A DNA stretch of 64,000 bases, from contig JAJHZJ010000335.1 in assembly GCA_023548195.1 (NCBI GenBank), positions 4,807,967-4,871,966 on the forward strand, written 5' to 3'. A program made the position numbers and the translations under genes. Shown here piece by piece: positions 33,961 to 55,900 of this stretch (its first letter is position 1; each line of letters starts with the position of its first letter). The notes under the pieces were generated by a model. It worked only from the letters and a program-made list of their open reading frames with translations. It did no database searches and was not told where the DNA came from. Origin of the DNA: Bettongia penicillata ogilbyi (lineage: Eukaryota; Chordata; Mammalia; Diprotodontia; Potoroidae).

Positions 33961-36900
33961 AAGCCTAGAAAGGGGACAAGGGGGGCTGGAGCCCGATCAC
34001 GGGACTGGGCAGGCACCACCCCCTCCCCGAAAGTGTAGGGAGTAGAAGCCCTCTCGGTCGCATCTGTGAGTCAAGACTGCGGAGCTAGTCCGGGATCGCC
34101 AGACTGGCAACGCAGCTGGACCTTCTGAGGGCCAGGTCCTCAAAGGGCAGAGCCCTCTAGGCTCCAGCTCAGGTTCCCTACTCAGCCTTCCCCCCCACAT
34201 AGGGGCAGATCTTGTGAGCTTCCATGGTGGGGGTCAGGGAGTTGCATGCCAGCTGTACCCATGCCCCTTGGCTTTCAGCCAGCTATGCGGTGAGGCACTG
34301 ACATGCCCTGATGAGGTTTGTACGACTGGGGAGCCACATTGCCAGGGCCTCAGGTCTTTACTGGTACCCGCTGGTGTTAAGGGTGATTCCTGACCCTTCA
34401 GTCTGTTCAACAGGTGGGGCCTTATGCAGAGCTGCGGAGCCAGAGGTCATGTCAAGGGGTCAAAAGAAGCTGGACCAGGGTGTTGTGGGGGGCAGCTCCC
34501 TAGATCAATTGTTTCTGTTTTTGACCATAGGGTAAAAGTGGGGCTTTGTGGCCCTGGCAGTGCCCTGAGCTTTGGGCTGAGTGTTTGCTCTGAAAGGCCA
34601 GAGGGAGCTGTGCCAGCTCTGGAGCACATAGCAGGCTCTGTTCTGGGGAGGGGGAGGGGGAGCCGAACGGGGGTGGGGAGGGTGGTGGCTCCCTCCAGAG
34701 GCCTTCTCAGGCACCCTGTCACAGTGGTAAAGGGTAAGGAACCAGGGCACAGAGGGGCAGGACCAGACCCACATCCAAGCAGAGAGTCCGTTTCTGCCTC
34801 TTGCCTGGACATGGCTTACCAGAGTCTGGGCAGAGGTATGAGTGCACACTGTGGACAGGCATTAATATATTCCCGATCCCCATCCTCCTAACCCACCAGT
34901 GGGGGTAAGAAGGCAAATGGATCCCAAGGTATTTGTCCTCCAGGACTTTCTGTTCCATTATTACCTTGTAGACATCAAAATATTTACCAAATAAACACAA
35001 GGTAATTTTGGGGAGAGGGTCTGTGGAGGAAGTGATAGTTGAGCTGAGCTTTGAAGGAAGCTAAGCGTTTTAAGATCCTGGGGTGCAGGAGGGCATGCTG
35101 GGTTGGGAAGTCAGCACAGGACCTAGACACAGGAGCAGAAGTGTACAGATGGGCATGGGAGGGGCATGGGAGTGATGGGTCATAAAGCAGGAAAGGTAGG
35201 TTGGATCTAGGTTGTGAAGGGTTTTAAATATCAAACAGAGGAGTGTGTATTGAGATGTCCTTGGAAATCTTCAGATAGTGGCTGTTTGGTCCCCTACTGA
35301 GGTCTTTTCCAAATAAAACATTCTGTAATTCTGACTATATTCAGCCCAAGGCATTGCCTGAACCTAGAGAGAATCCAGTTCACTGCTCCTCTCTGGTTTC
35401 CCTTGGCCTGGAGGGTGGGCACTCCTCCCTGGAAATGCCCAGAGGAAGCAAGCAGTGACAGACAGCACAGGAGTGAGGCTGCAGCGCCTCACTGGGACTG
35501 CCTTTGCCTTGCCTTGGCCAGCTCTCTGGGGCTGGAGAATAGGATCTTGGCTCCCCTGAACACCCAACCTGGATTGGTTTGCGGGCAGGGGTGCCCTGGG
35601 CTGCTCTGGTCCTGAGAGATTGGGTTGTGTCTAACTGTGACTATGGAGCTGGCTGCACATAAGGAGATCTATTCCTAGTTCCCCCCAGCCTACGGCTTGG
35701 GTGAGTCCTAAGGCCCTCCCCCTTCTGGCTCTTGGTAGGGTAGATGGCTGCCCACTCAGGAACTGGGTTTCCCAAAGACCACAGCTAAAAGATATAGAGC
35801 TCTCACCTTGTCCTGACCCTGAGACAGACAGACAGGTTTCTCTGGTTTTCTATGACCTTGGTTTAGGAAAGAATCTTGTATCTGGGGTGAGAGGGTCTGG
35901 GTCCAAAACCCAGCCCTGCCAGTTCCCATCCCAAGGTGTGTGACCTCGAGTAAGTCACTGAACCCTGGGAGCCTTAGTGACTTCATCTGTAAAATGAGCA
36001 GGTTGACTCACATGGCTTCAGAGGTCCCTTGCAGATCTGAGATGTGGGATTCCATTCACTGCATGCTTTTCCTGAGACTGAAGGCAGGACCTTTTATTAC
36101 GAGTCATGTTCTTGCTGTTAGTATGCTCGGCTCTAGGCCTTGGACTGGAAAAGTTCTCTTCCAAAAGGGGCTACGGCTGCAGGGGCTAGGTGTGAGCTGA
36201 ACACCCTCAATCCCAGGCCTTGGCACAGAGAGAAAATGGTGAACTTTGTCCTGGAGGCAGAAGTGATTCAGTAGTGTAGAATGTCTGTGGAGGAGCTGGG
36301 TGAGAGCAGGCTCAAGGTTTTTTGATAAAGAATGTTGCTTGTCTGCTCAAGAAGTACTCTCTGTGGACTCGGGAGGACATGGGTTCAGATCCTACCTCTT
36401 ACCAACTGTCCGACCCTGGGCAAGGCACTTAATCTCTCTCCGCCTCAGTTTTCTCATGTGTAAAATGGGGATACGAATACCTCTCAGAGCAAACACTTTC
36501 TCCAGTAAGAAATAGTAGGTAAAGAAGGGGTTTTGCAAACTTTAAATCGCCCCCCACATGTCAGGAGTTAGGGTTATGATTTGTTAGTGTTACCGCACCT
36601 TAGACTTTCCCAAAACATTTTCTTATCTGTTTTGTCACTTGATCATGAGGATCCTGGTTAACAAGCAGGATCGTTAGTTTCCCATTTGATAGATAAAGAA
36701 CTAAGGCCCAGAGAAAAGAGCTTAAATGACTTAGCTGAGGTCATTTAGGCAGGGGATTGCCATAGTGGATAGGGCCTTGGACTTTGGGTTAAGAAGACCT
36801 GAGTTCAAACCCTGCCTCAGACATTTACTAGCTGTGTGACCCATTTAAATCATGTTTGCCTCAGTTTCCTCATATGTAAAATGGTGATAATAACAATACC

Positions 36901-37334
36901 TATGTCCCAGGGCCGTTGTGAGAATCTAATGAGATAACACATGTAAAGAATAGTGGAAACTCTAGCCGTTATTACCAAGATAGGGACATAGACAGGCCTA
37001 GGCCTTGGTTTCTCTCCTTTGTTATTATCCTATTTCCCAGGGACCTTGTAAAGCTGCCATGGGGAGAGTCCTTGGCTCTACTCACACTAGTGACTTGGTT
37101 TGTTTGTGGGTGTTTGAAGAGGACTGGGGACCTGCTGTGGCTTGGGGAAGAGACCTCTCCCTGGAGCCCCTTGGCTATGGGGGCATTGGGGCCCTCTGGC
37201 CATCTAATCCCTGGCCAGATCGTGTGACCTGGCTAGCATTCCCCTGCTGGAGTTTGGCACTTTGGCTAGCAGCTGCTGGTCCTGACTGACTGCCCTCCTC
37301 TGCCTACTCTCCCTTTCTAACTTGCACTTTTCAG
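33961..37334 (+). other. PACSIN3: probable PACSIN3 5' intron
   Basis: No coding exon is recognised. Contains an old repeat at about 35000-35270, MIR-like copies at 35880-36050 and 36330-36540, and a better preserved WSINE/MAR1-like copy at 36745-36975 (GTGGATAGGGCCTTGGACTT, ACCTGAGTTCAAACCCTGCC, TAGCTGTGTGACC). Confidence 0.55.
36745..36975 (+). mobile_element. MAR1/WSINE-type CORE-SINE
   Basis: Head-to-tail order of tRNA-like GCCATAGTGGATAGGGCC, GAGTTCAAACCCTGCCTCAG and CTCAGTTTCCTCATATGTAA, followed by GAGATAACACATGTAAAG. Plus-strand orientation. Confidence 0.7.
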
Positions 37335-37407
37335 ATTAGGAAGGAGACAGCGTGGGAGCTTGGAGTGGCAGCCCCCCAAGGCCCTTGGTTGCCATCTTGA
37401 GACTCAG
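37335..37407 (+). other. PACSIN3: candidate noncoding PACSIN3 exon
   Basis: Flanked by TTTTCAG before 37335 and GTAGGC after 37407. A further acceptor CTCTGCAG before 37710 would open the coding-start exon with about 40 bases of 5'UTR. Splice-site reading only. Confidence 0.3.
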
Positions 37408-37750
37408 GTAGGCCAGACAGTGATTGGGAACAGGGTGGAGAATGGGGAAGAAGCTGGAGGGCAGCAGGGTAAGGGAGGTGGTATGTGGAAAGATCCCGAT
37501 TTGGAACAGGGAGGATGGGGAGCTTCTGGGCAAGGAAGAGCCCTTCCACCTGCCTCTCCCTCTGTTGGACCATTCCAGTCACTCCCAGCTCTTCTAGCTC
37601 TGGGGCTGGGGGAGGGATGGGGGCTTTTTATATCTTAGAATGTGTGTCTGTGGCCAAATTTGCCCCTCCCTTGGGCAAGGCAGGACGCAGGCTCTTCTGC
37701 CCTCTGCAGCTGCCTGGGACTCCGCCACCATTCGGTGCTGTGGTAACATG

Positions 37751-41858
<4,108 letters not shown>

Positions 41859-42182
41859 TGACCCCTCAACCCCGGGTCAGAGCTCAGCCCCTCCCCCAAC
41901 TCATCATCTTTCTCCTACATCAGTGAGCTGCACCAGGGAGCCCCGGAGGGGAGGGAGGGTGTTCTTGGAACTTGGGGCAGGGAAATGGCCTGGGAAAAGT
42001 TGTGACTATTGGAGGGAAGGGTTCCAACCTTGGGCAGGGACCTGTAGGGCTGGGGGAGAGGTCCTCAGCCTCCCCTTTTCTCTCTGCAGCTCTCTGGATT
42101 TGGCTTGTCTGTGCCAAGGGGGTGGGGTAGTTCTGGTCTAGTGGCCTTTCTCTGCTTTAACTATGGTTTGTTCCTAATGTGC

Positions 42183-42188
42183 ATTAAA
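42183..42188 (+). terminator. PACSIN3: poly(A) signal of PACSIN3
   Basis: ATTAAA about 325 bases after the stop, followed by T/GT-rich sequence. A second pair of overlapping AATAAA hexamers at 42444-42453 could give a longer 3' end. Confidence 0.65.
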
Positions 42189-42453
42189 CCTGAGAAACAA
42201 CAGTAGATGTTGGAGTCACGGCTTGGCTTCCTTTTGCTCGGTCTTGGGCCCCATGGGACCCAAGCATTCCTGGACTGCCCCCGAGGGCTGGGATGGCGCC
42301 CAGGATGAGCTGGAGGGCCTGGGGAGGGCAGGTGGAAGGCCTTGGTGAGGACCAGATGGAAGGGACCTCTGGTGCGGCCCTCCCACCGCAGCGGGGCCAT
42401 GCCTGCTGAACCACACAAGGATGTTGTTGGAAATGGTGGACAAAATAAATAAA

Positions 42454-43899
42454 AAACAGGGCTTTCTAAGTCAGTCTGCAGCCGCAGGGATCCCTTTCCT
42501 ACTGAATGTGACAGGACTGCTCTAGCGCACCGGCACCCCACTCCCCTTGCCAGGAGGCTAGCCTCAGTGCCTGTACCCACTGCCCCCTAGCCCGGCACAG
42601 TGCAGAGGAGCCCTCAGTGTCTTCCAGCTGCTAGAACAGTCCGGATCATACCGGGCACAGGGATTACTGCAAGACGCAGGATTCGAACCCAGACTTCCCA
42701 CTGGCCCACGCTGTTTGGAGACCACCTAGTCTAGTTCCCCTCATCTTAGGGGTGGGGAGAGGCCAGAGCAGTGACACGTGAGGCCGGATGTTGGAAAGTG
42801 CATGGATGGGGGCAGGACCTGGGTTCAGATCCCACCCGCCCTGGGGGCCTTGGAGAGTCACAGGACTTCTCCCACCCTTGGAACGACGGGGTCGAGAGCC
42901 CGCTGGACTTCCCTCTGTCCCTGGCCCTGATGTTGGGGTCCCTCTGAGGGGCATCTGCCCCAAGGTGGCAGGCCTGTTGCGGTAGGTCCGGCAAGAGGGT
43001 CACGTGGATCGTCCGGCGAAAACTGAGGTCCGGGCACTGACCGCTGCGCCCAGTCTGGTGCAGGTGCCTTTGACCCTAGAGTCAGTAGAGTCAGGGCCCT
43101 CGGATCTAGAGGGGAGACCCCAGGGCTGGGGCAGAGCTGGGGCAGAGCTGGCACAGGCTGGGAGGGAGGAAGCAGGCCGGCCTCCCAGAAGTCTGGGGGG
43201 GCCGCCCGGGGACACTGACACCGGCCTCTGGTACCGGGCAGAGACCTCGGATCCGGGCCTGGGGTCCTGACCAGGGAACGTCCCCCGCAGAGCGAGCCGC
43301 AGCCTAACCGGGTGGACGGATGGACAGACAGGATGGGCACCGGACGTGGGGGACGGGAGGGCCCGAGAGCCTGCACCGGGAAGCGATGGGAGCTCCGAAG
43401 TGACCGGGCGGGGGGACACGGGGGTGACCGACAGCCAGATGCGGGACTGGGGAAGCGAAGGCCCCCCAAGGCCGACGGCCGGTCCGGGGTGCGGGGGCGC
43501 CCCTGCCGTCACGGGGAGGCAGCTCCGGCCGGACCCGGTGGAGGCCTGCCGAGCGCCGGGGGCAGGAGGGCGGATCGGGGCGGGGGCTCGGCGCCGAGAC
43601 GGCCGCGCGGGGAGGAAGGAGGACGCCCGGGCCAGCCTGGACGAGAGGCCGGAGGCCTCCGAGAGCGGAAAGCACGGCGAGGCCGCGGACGGGCAGGGAG
43701 GAAGCATTTATAAAGCGCCTGCTGCATGCCGGGCCGTCCGCGCTCGCTCCAGGAGGGGCAGAGCGCGTCCATTAAAGACCCCGGAGCGGGCCGGCCGTGC
43801 CCGGGGATCAGGGCTCGAGGTGCTGGGTGCTTAAAGACTCCCCTCCCCTCCCCCAGCTGGAGTCTGGGACCGTAGGAGGGACAGGGCACCGGGGCAGGG

Positions 43900-43900
<1 letters not shown>
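42454..43900. other. PACSIN3-ARFGAP2 intergenic, GC-rich
   Basis: No gene seen. A MIR-like tail is at about 42660-42700 (GCAGGATTCGAACCCAGAC). CpG density rises from 43.0 kb toward ARFGAP2. Several 100-230-codon open frames on both strands have no family features. Confidence 0.6.
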
Positions 43901-50030
<6,130 letters not shown>

Positions 50031-51350
50031 CCCCAGGCCCATGGTGGTTCATGGTAGCGGTGGTGGTGGCAGTGGTGGCAGTGGCGGCAGCAGCAGCAGC
50101 AGCAGCAAAAGAAACCTGTGTTCCCTTGAGCAGGGATGCTAGCCCCATGGTAGTTGTGGGGGATGTGTGTATGTGTGTATGAGTGTGCGTGTGCGTGTTT
50201 GTGTATCCACACCAGTGCTAGGGTGGCCTTGGGAATGCTGGGTGAAGGGAATGGTCAGACAACAGTCCCCTTCTCCCTTCCTGCCCCTCACCCCCTAGCC
50301 CTTTCCTTTCAAACCCTCACCTCCTGGGTGCTAGGTCAGTGTCCCCTTCCTTCCCGCCCTCCTTTCCTCCATCCCAGCTGCTGCTCCCCCATGACTTGTT
50401 GTGCTGGAGAGGGAGAGAATTCTCTTAGTGTCTTCCAGAACCAGGCTGATCTCCACTCTGCCCCCTGCCTCCCCTGCCCTGAGAAAGGGAAGGTCAGAGG
50501 GTCTCAAGGCCTTTTTAGTAAGACTGGGATGTGTCCCTTTGGTCAGACTTGGTATCATTGAGACCAGAGGGAATGTTTGGCTAGATCTCTTTACAGTCTG
50601 GGCTCCATTGGGAGGGACAGAGGCCCAGGCTAGCGCCAGCCTCTAGAAGACAGGATGCCCCCAGGGGTGCTGGGAGGAGAGAGACCTTGCTTTGAGCTAC
50701 AAGGGCTACAAACTGCATCCCTTTGTCTAAAAGCACTCAGTTTTGAGCCCAAGTGGAGGCCCTTGTGATTTCTCTTCTGCATCCCCACCCCCTATTTGCA
50801 CTAATCACTTCTGCCTTCACAGTGGGGGGAAGCCCTGTCCCTTCCTCTCCTGTCCTTGGCCGGGTGTGTCTAGGGCCAGGGGCAACAGTTCCTCCTGTTT
50901 CACCTCAGGGCCTGGGGTCTTGACCAGGTGCTGTGCTATGTGCTTTGGATGCCACAAAGCCCCACAGCACGGTTACTTCTTGGTTCCTTCCCATGGGTCT
51001 TAGCTGTGGTCCCAAAGTCTGGGGCAGGTACAGCCTGGGTCCCCTAAGCCCTCCCCCCACTGACTAGATGCTGCTGGGAGCCAGGGGAGAGCTGTGGAAG
51101 TGGAGCAGGCTCTTGGCAGAGTTCGGCTTTTCCCGTGTGGGTTGGGGGGCTGTGGTTCTCTACCCCAGTGACACTTGACGGTGTGGACCATGCCCCTACT
51201 CTGTGATCGCTGCCACTGACCACAGGGCCATCCACAAGACACTCTCCTCTTTCCCTCCCACTTTCCCCCAAAGGGACATGACTTGCTTTATGGACTGTTT
51301 GTATTATTTGGAAAAAAGTGGTGTCAATAAAGCCCGAACCGGGCCCAAGG
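50031..51350 (+). other. ARFGAP2: ARFGAP2 3'UTR with triplet repeat at its start
   Basis: The 1.3-kb last-exon tail runs to the poly(A) signal at 51327. Eleven bases after the stop an imperfect GGT/GGC/AGC triplet run begins (about 50054-50108) with seven AGC units. A TG-rich stretch follows at 50160-50205. Confidence 0.7.
51327..51332 (+). terminator. ARFGAP2: poly(A) signal of ARFGAP2
   Basis: AATAAA in GTCAATAAAGCCCG, 1.3 kb past the stop; the first canonical plus-strand hexamer after the gene. Confidence 0.8.
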
Positions 51351-52428
51351 CCCCTCTTTGGTCTGAGCTGAAACAGTGTCACTGAGTCCTCGGTCCCCTT
51401 CCCTCCCCCTCCCACCCCTGGGATGCTGCCAGCGCCTCACTCTCTGGACTCCCACCGACATGAGTAGGGCATCTGGGTAGAAGTGGAGGGCAGACTCTCC
51501 AGGGCCTCCAGCTTGTCACTCCTCCGGAAGCCGAAAGCCACCGCCTGATGGGACCTGTGCTTCTGGGAGGTTCTGTGCAGCCTCGACCTCACTACCCTGT
51601 TGCATGTAGAGGAAAAAGCTGGTATTAGTTGACTTTTCAACATACCAGCAGAGTTACATGGATGTGGAGCTGGTGTTGCATAGCTAGGGATGGGCAAGAG
51701 GGAGGAGAACCTCGTTTTTGGTGGATGCTGTAACGGGCCAGGTCAGAAAGCCCAGAACCACCCAGTGCAGTTGGTTTTCCAGAGACATGTGACAGGGTGA
51801 TGTGGAGCTGTCTGATGAGATGTGGACAGTGTCAGTGGTCTTCCCTTGAAGAGACTTTGGAGGAAAAGAACGAGTGCTGCTGGAGTGGAGAGTGGGCTTG
51901 ACAGAGAGAGAGAGAGAGAGAGAGTGTGTGTGTGTGTGTGTGTGTGGTCGGTCACTTCCTGTTGGGCCTCAGGTCACATGGGCTGCTGGAATGGGGCCTC
52001 TGTTCAGCTCCCTTCTCTTCTGCTTCCCATTCCCCCCAGTCCACTCTAAGGAAATCGGTGACTGCCTTGCACATCTTTTCTATGGCTGGTTAAGATTGCT
52101 TCACTAGACGGTTCCCTGAAGTGGAGGGCAGAGATTCTCTGAGGTCTACCACTTCTTGTGGGAGTGGCCCTAAGGGCCACTAGAAACAGCAGTATGACAT
52201 GAGACAAGCCCCAGTATTTCTGGGTCTCAGTTTCCATGAGGGAGGGCTGTTGTGCCCCCCAGTCCACCCAAGTCCCATGGAGATAATTAGACTGAAAACC
52301 CATCTCGGCCTTTCAGTGTCTGGTCTGGGCTCTCCAGGCTCCATGTGCCACCCTGCTGGCAGCGGTGCCCTCCCATGCTCCCTCTGTGCCAACGGCCTCA
52401 GACTCATCACCTCCTGGACACAAGGGAC
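51351..52428. other. spacer between convergent ARFGAP2 and CSTPP1
   Basis: No gene seen. Contains a (GA)n(TG)n compound microsatellite at 51902-51947. Confidence 0.7.
51902..51947 (+). repeat. (GA)n(TG)n compound microsatellite
   Basis: About 11 GA units run directly into about 11 TG units. Confidence 0.95.
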
Positions 52429-52434
52429 TTTATT
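52429..52434 (-). terminator. CSTPP1: poly(A) signal of CSTPP1
   Basis: TTTATT on the plus strand reads AATAAA on the minus strand, 545 bases past the CSTPP1 stop at 52979. Confidence 0.75.
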
Positions 52435-52801
52435 ATCGTTTCACATACTTCACTACACATATTAAGACATAACAAGAGTTGAGACAGTTTCTTAGGCTAT
52501 CTCTCCCGCCCCTTCTCATCTCACCGCTCGGGGTATTCATTCTGGATTGGAAAGTGTCACCGAGGAGGACTCGGTGTTCATTCGCTACTCTGGCCTGGCC
52601 CATCAGGCCCTAGGGTCAGTGCCTCTTGCAGTTAGGAGGGTGATGGCACTATCTTCCCCTAAAGGTCAGGTGAGAGCTCAGTGAGGTGTGGGGCCCAGGG
52701 GTCTGCCCCCCATCAGCAGATAGTACCGGGTCAATCTGCTGTCAAGCTGGGGCCTTGAAGGTTGTCAGCACCAGGCTGAGGGTGGCTGGGTTGTGTGCGT
52801 G

Positions 52802-52815
52802 CCAGCAGAGGGCAG
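52802..52815 (+). promoter_or_regulatory. candidate CTCF-binding motif in CSTPP1 3'UTR
   Basis: CCAGCAGAGGGCAG fits the CTCF core CCASYAGRKGGCRS at all 14 positions, plus-strand orientation. Occupancy is inference. Confidence 0.65.
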
Positions 52816-52978
52816 TATATGACAGGTGTTGAGGAGAGGTCTAGGGGAGAACTTGCCCTAAGTGCCCAGCTGCTGAGTCTGGAGAGAAAGGGAAGGAAGG
52901 TGGGAGCTGGGGCCTCTAGCAGTGCAAGGATGGGGGCAGGGGATGCTTGTGCAGGGGTGCCAGGCCCTCCAGGGCCTC

Positions 52979-55900
52979 TCAGGTCTCGGACTCCTCTGTC
53001 TCTTCGGTGGAGCCGTCACTCTCTGCATCCACTTTTCGGGGATGGTGGAGGGGTCTCCAGGGAGACCCCAAACGGGGAGAGGTCCGTGGACAGCCAACCT
53101 CTGTGCCAGAGGTGGTAGTGGTGAGGAGCCCTGGTACCTGGGCCATCCTGGAGGAGGGAAGAAGGCCTAAGGGCAGCAAGGTGCCTTCTGGTCCAGGGAA
53201 AGGACCTGGACTTGAGACTTTTTGTCCCCTCCCCAGGAGGACCCAAAGGGATGGTCCCTGGGCCCCATGTCCCCAGCAGGCCTTGGATGCCCCAAAGTCT
53301 TGATGGCTGCCCAGGGCCAGTGAGGTGCAGGAGGGGAGGATAGGCTGCTACAATAAGGAGGGTGACGGAGAAGCCCCCTCCCCCAGGCGCTGACACTTAC
53401 AATCTCTCCAGCTCCTCATCCATGGCTGGATCATGCATCAGGTCCCCTTTGTCGGGCAGAGCCCCTGGAAGACAGCAGGGAGGAGGGGGCTAAGGCTGAG
53501 AGACTCACTCAGATTAGCCGTTATCCTGGACATCGGAATGCTGGGCCGGGGTAGGTGCAGCAATCACATCCTGATCCAGGGGCACTGGGTGGGCTCCTGA
53601 GGGTGATGTCTCCCACACCTGGGAGGAAGGGGTTCTCCAGTTTTAATAGGCAGTCCCTGGGATCTGGGGAAGCCCTTGGAACACAGGGAAGCTCTGAAGC
53701 AGCTGAGCCACAGTGGGGGGCTTTCCCTTAATGGCTTCATCTGAACAGTGCAAGGCACAAGCAAAGGACATATAGGCAGCTGTGGCCTGTTCTCTATGAC
53801 ATCTTGTGGGGCTGGAGGCTGAACTGGGAGCAGAAAGACTGGAAAGAGATTAGAGGAAGGCTCTGGGAGTCCCAGGGCCACAGGGACCACCCAGAGGGAT
53901 GAAAAGGGCCAGGAGGCTCTGCTTTGAGTCTGGCCATTCACTAGCTCTGGGCTCTTGGGCACAATGACTACTCCCCAGCTGTCAGTGTCAGAGAAGGGCA
54001 GCTTTGGGGAGCTGGAGCTGAGCTCAAGAGGGAGGGGAGCCACAGGATGTGGTCCAGGTCCATGCCAGAGGTCAGTAATTATCCAGCTCTGTTCCAGGAA
54101 ACCAGGGTGGCCAAACCTTGCAGGAGCGGTCAGAGCGTTCTAGACTGGGAGGGTAGGCAAGGCCAGGCAGAACTAGTGCTCACCCACCTTGGATGCTGAG
54201 GGCATGTGGGCAGAAGAGGGGTTCTGGAGCCACCACTGATGGAAAGGAAGAGTTGATGGGGGCCCAGGCACTGGAGGAATGCTTAGTGACCTGGAGGGAA
54301 GGGGGAGTCCTAGAGAGTCATAGGGAGCTGCAGTAACTGGTCTCCTATTTCAAAGGCCCTGGTGAGCATGTCTGGACAGCTGAGCGTGCTCCATGAGGTC
54401 CTGATCCACTCTGCCAGCCTGTATCACACTGAAGCAAAGCAGGGTGGGGCCCACACTTCCTGCACCAGTCTTGCTTGGATGCCCCCCCTTGAGAGCAGCT
54501 AGCTGGGCTCCCAAACCTCCTTGGCCTGCATTTTGGAAGCAGCTGGGATCAGTGAGATCACCGGGGCAACCTCACCTTGTCGCCCTGTGCTTTACTGTGT
54601 TGTGTGGACATTGTGTTTTACAACTGGTAGTTGTGGCCACCCTGCCTTGAACAAGTCTATCGGCGTCCGTCTTTCCAACAGCACACGTTCGTGTCATGTT
54701 CCTGTGTCACCATTTGGTAATTCTCCCAATATTTCAAATTTTGTCATCATTATTACATGTTATATGGCCTGTGATCGCGGGTCTTTGATGCTACCGCTGA
54801 AATTGTTTTGGGATGTCACAAATCGGGTCCATATAAGGTGGTGAACTTAATGGACACGTGTGCTCTGACCAGCCATCTGCCTTTGCCTTCTCTCTCCCTC
54901 TCCTCGGGCCTCCCTCCTTCCATAATACTGGAGAATATGACCTAAACTTAGTTATAAAGCAGCAGCAGGGTTCCACGGTGCGTGAAATGCCATCCAACAG
55001 CAGCGCATGCTACAGAAGAGGCAGTGCATGGGGCAAACTTCACGGCTGCCTTATTTTAAGAAAGTGCCCCAGGCCCCCCGGAGCACTCAGGACCCAGCAG
55101 CATGGAGGACCACTCCAAGCTGAAGGCTCAGAGTTTAACTTGTGTACATTGTTTCTTTAAACATAATACGATCGCATACTTAACATACTTAACTACAGTG
55201 CAGACTAAATGTAAAATTTGTGTGGCTTGCTTTATCGCCATATCCCCTTTACTGCAGTGGTCTGGAACCGAACCTGCAATGTCTTTGAGGTATGCCTGTA
55301 TTTGGGTGCAGGGCTCAGTCTAAACTCATGATCCCCTCAAGGGAAGAGGACACAGGCACGCCACCTACCCAGGCCAGAACTAGGTTTGGGGTTAGATACC
55401 AGAAAAAAGGGAATCAAGAGAAAGGCTCTGAGAGTGAAAGTGAAGAGTCCAAGAGCTTGGAAGTCCCAGCAGTCCTAAGCAAGATGGGGGCCCCCCACCC
55501 CCAAATCCTTCAGGCCACTGAGACAATTGGCAGTGGACTGGGGGCTGGCAGAGGGCCACTGAACAGGGAACATAAAGGTCCCCCACCCCATTTTCTTTGC
55601 TCCCTAGAACATGTGGATATTTTTCTTACTGAGGAGAATGGCCTCCCTTGCCAGACCTTGGCACTGTTTACAGATGAGATTCTTGTCTTTGATATATAAT
55701 CTCAAGAGCTGCCCAGCCAACAGCTCAATTCTGCTCAGTGGGGGCCCCTCCCTCCACTTTGAGGGGCTGGGTGGCAAGGCTTCTGTGGGGCAGGGCTGGG
55801 CACCAGGCTGTCACTAGGAGGGAGGGGCCCTGGTCACAGCTCTCCTGAAGGGCCTTGCTCCTGCCTCTCACTCTAGAACAGGTCAAGAACCAGACCTTGA

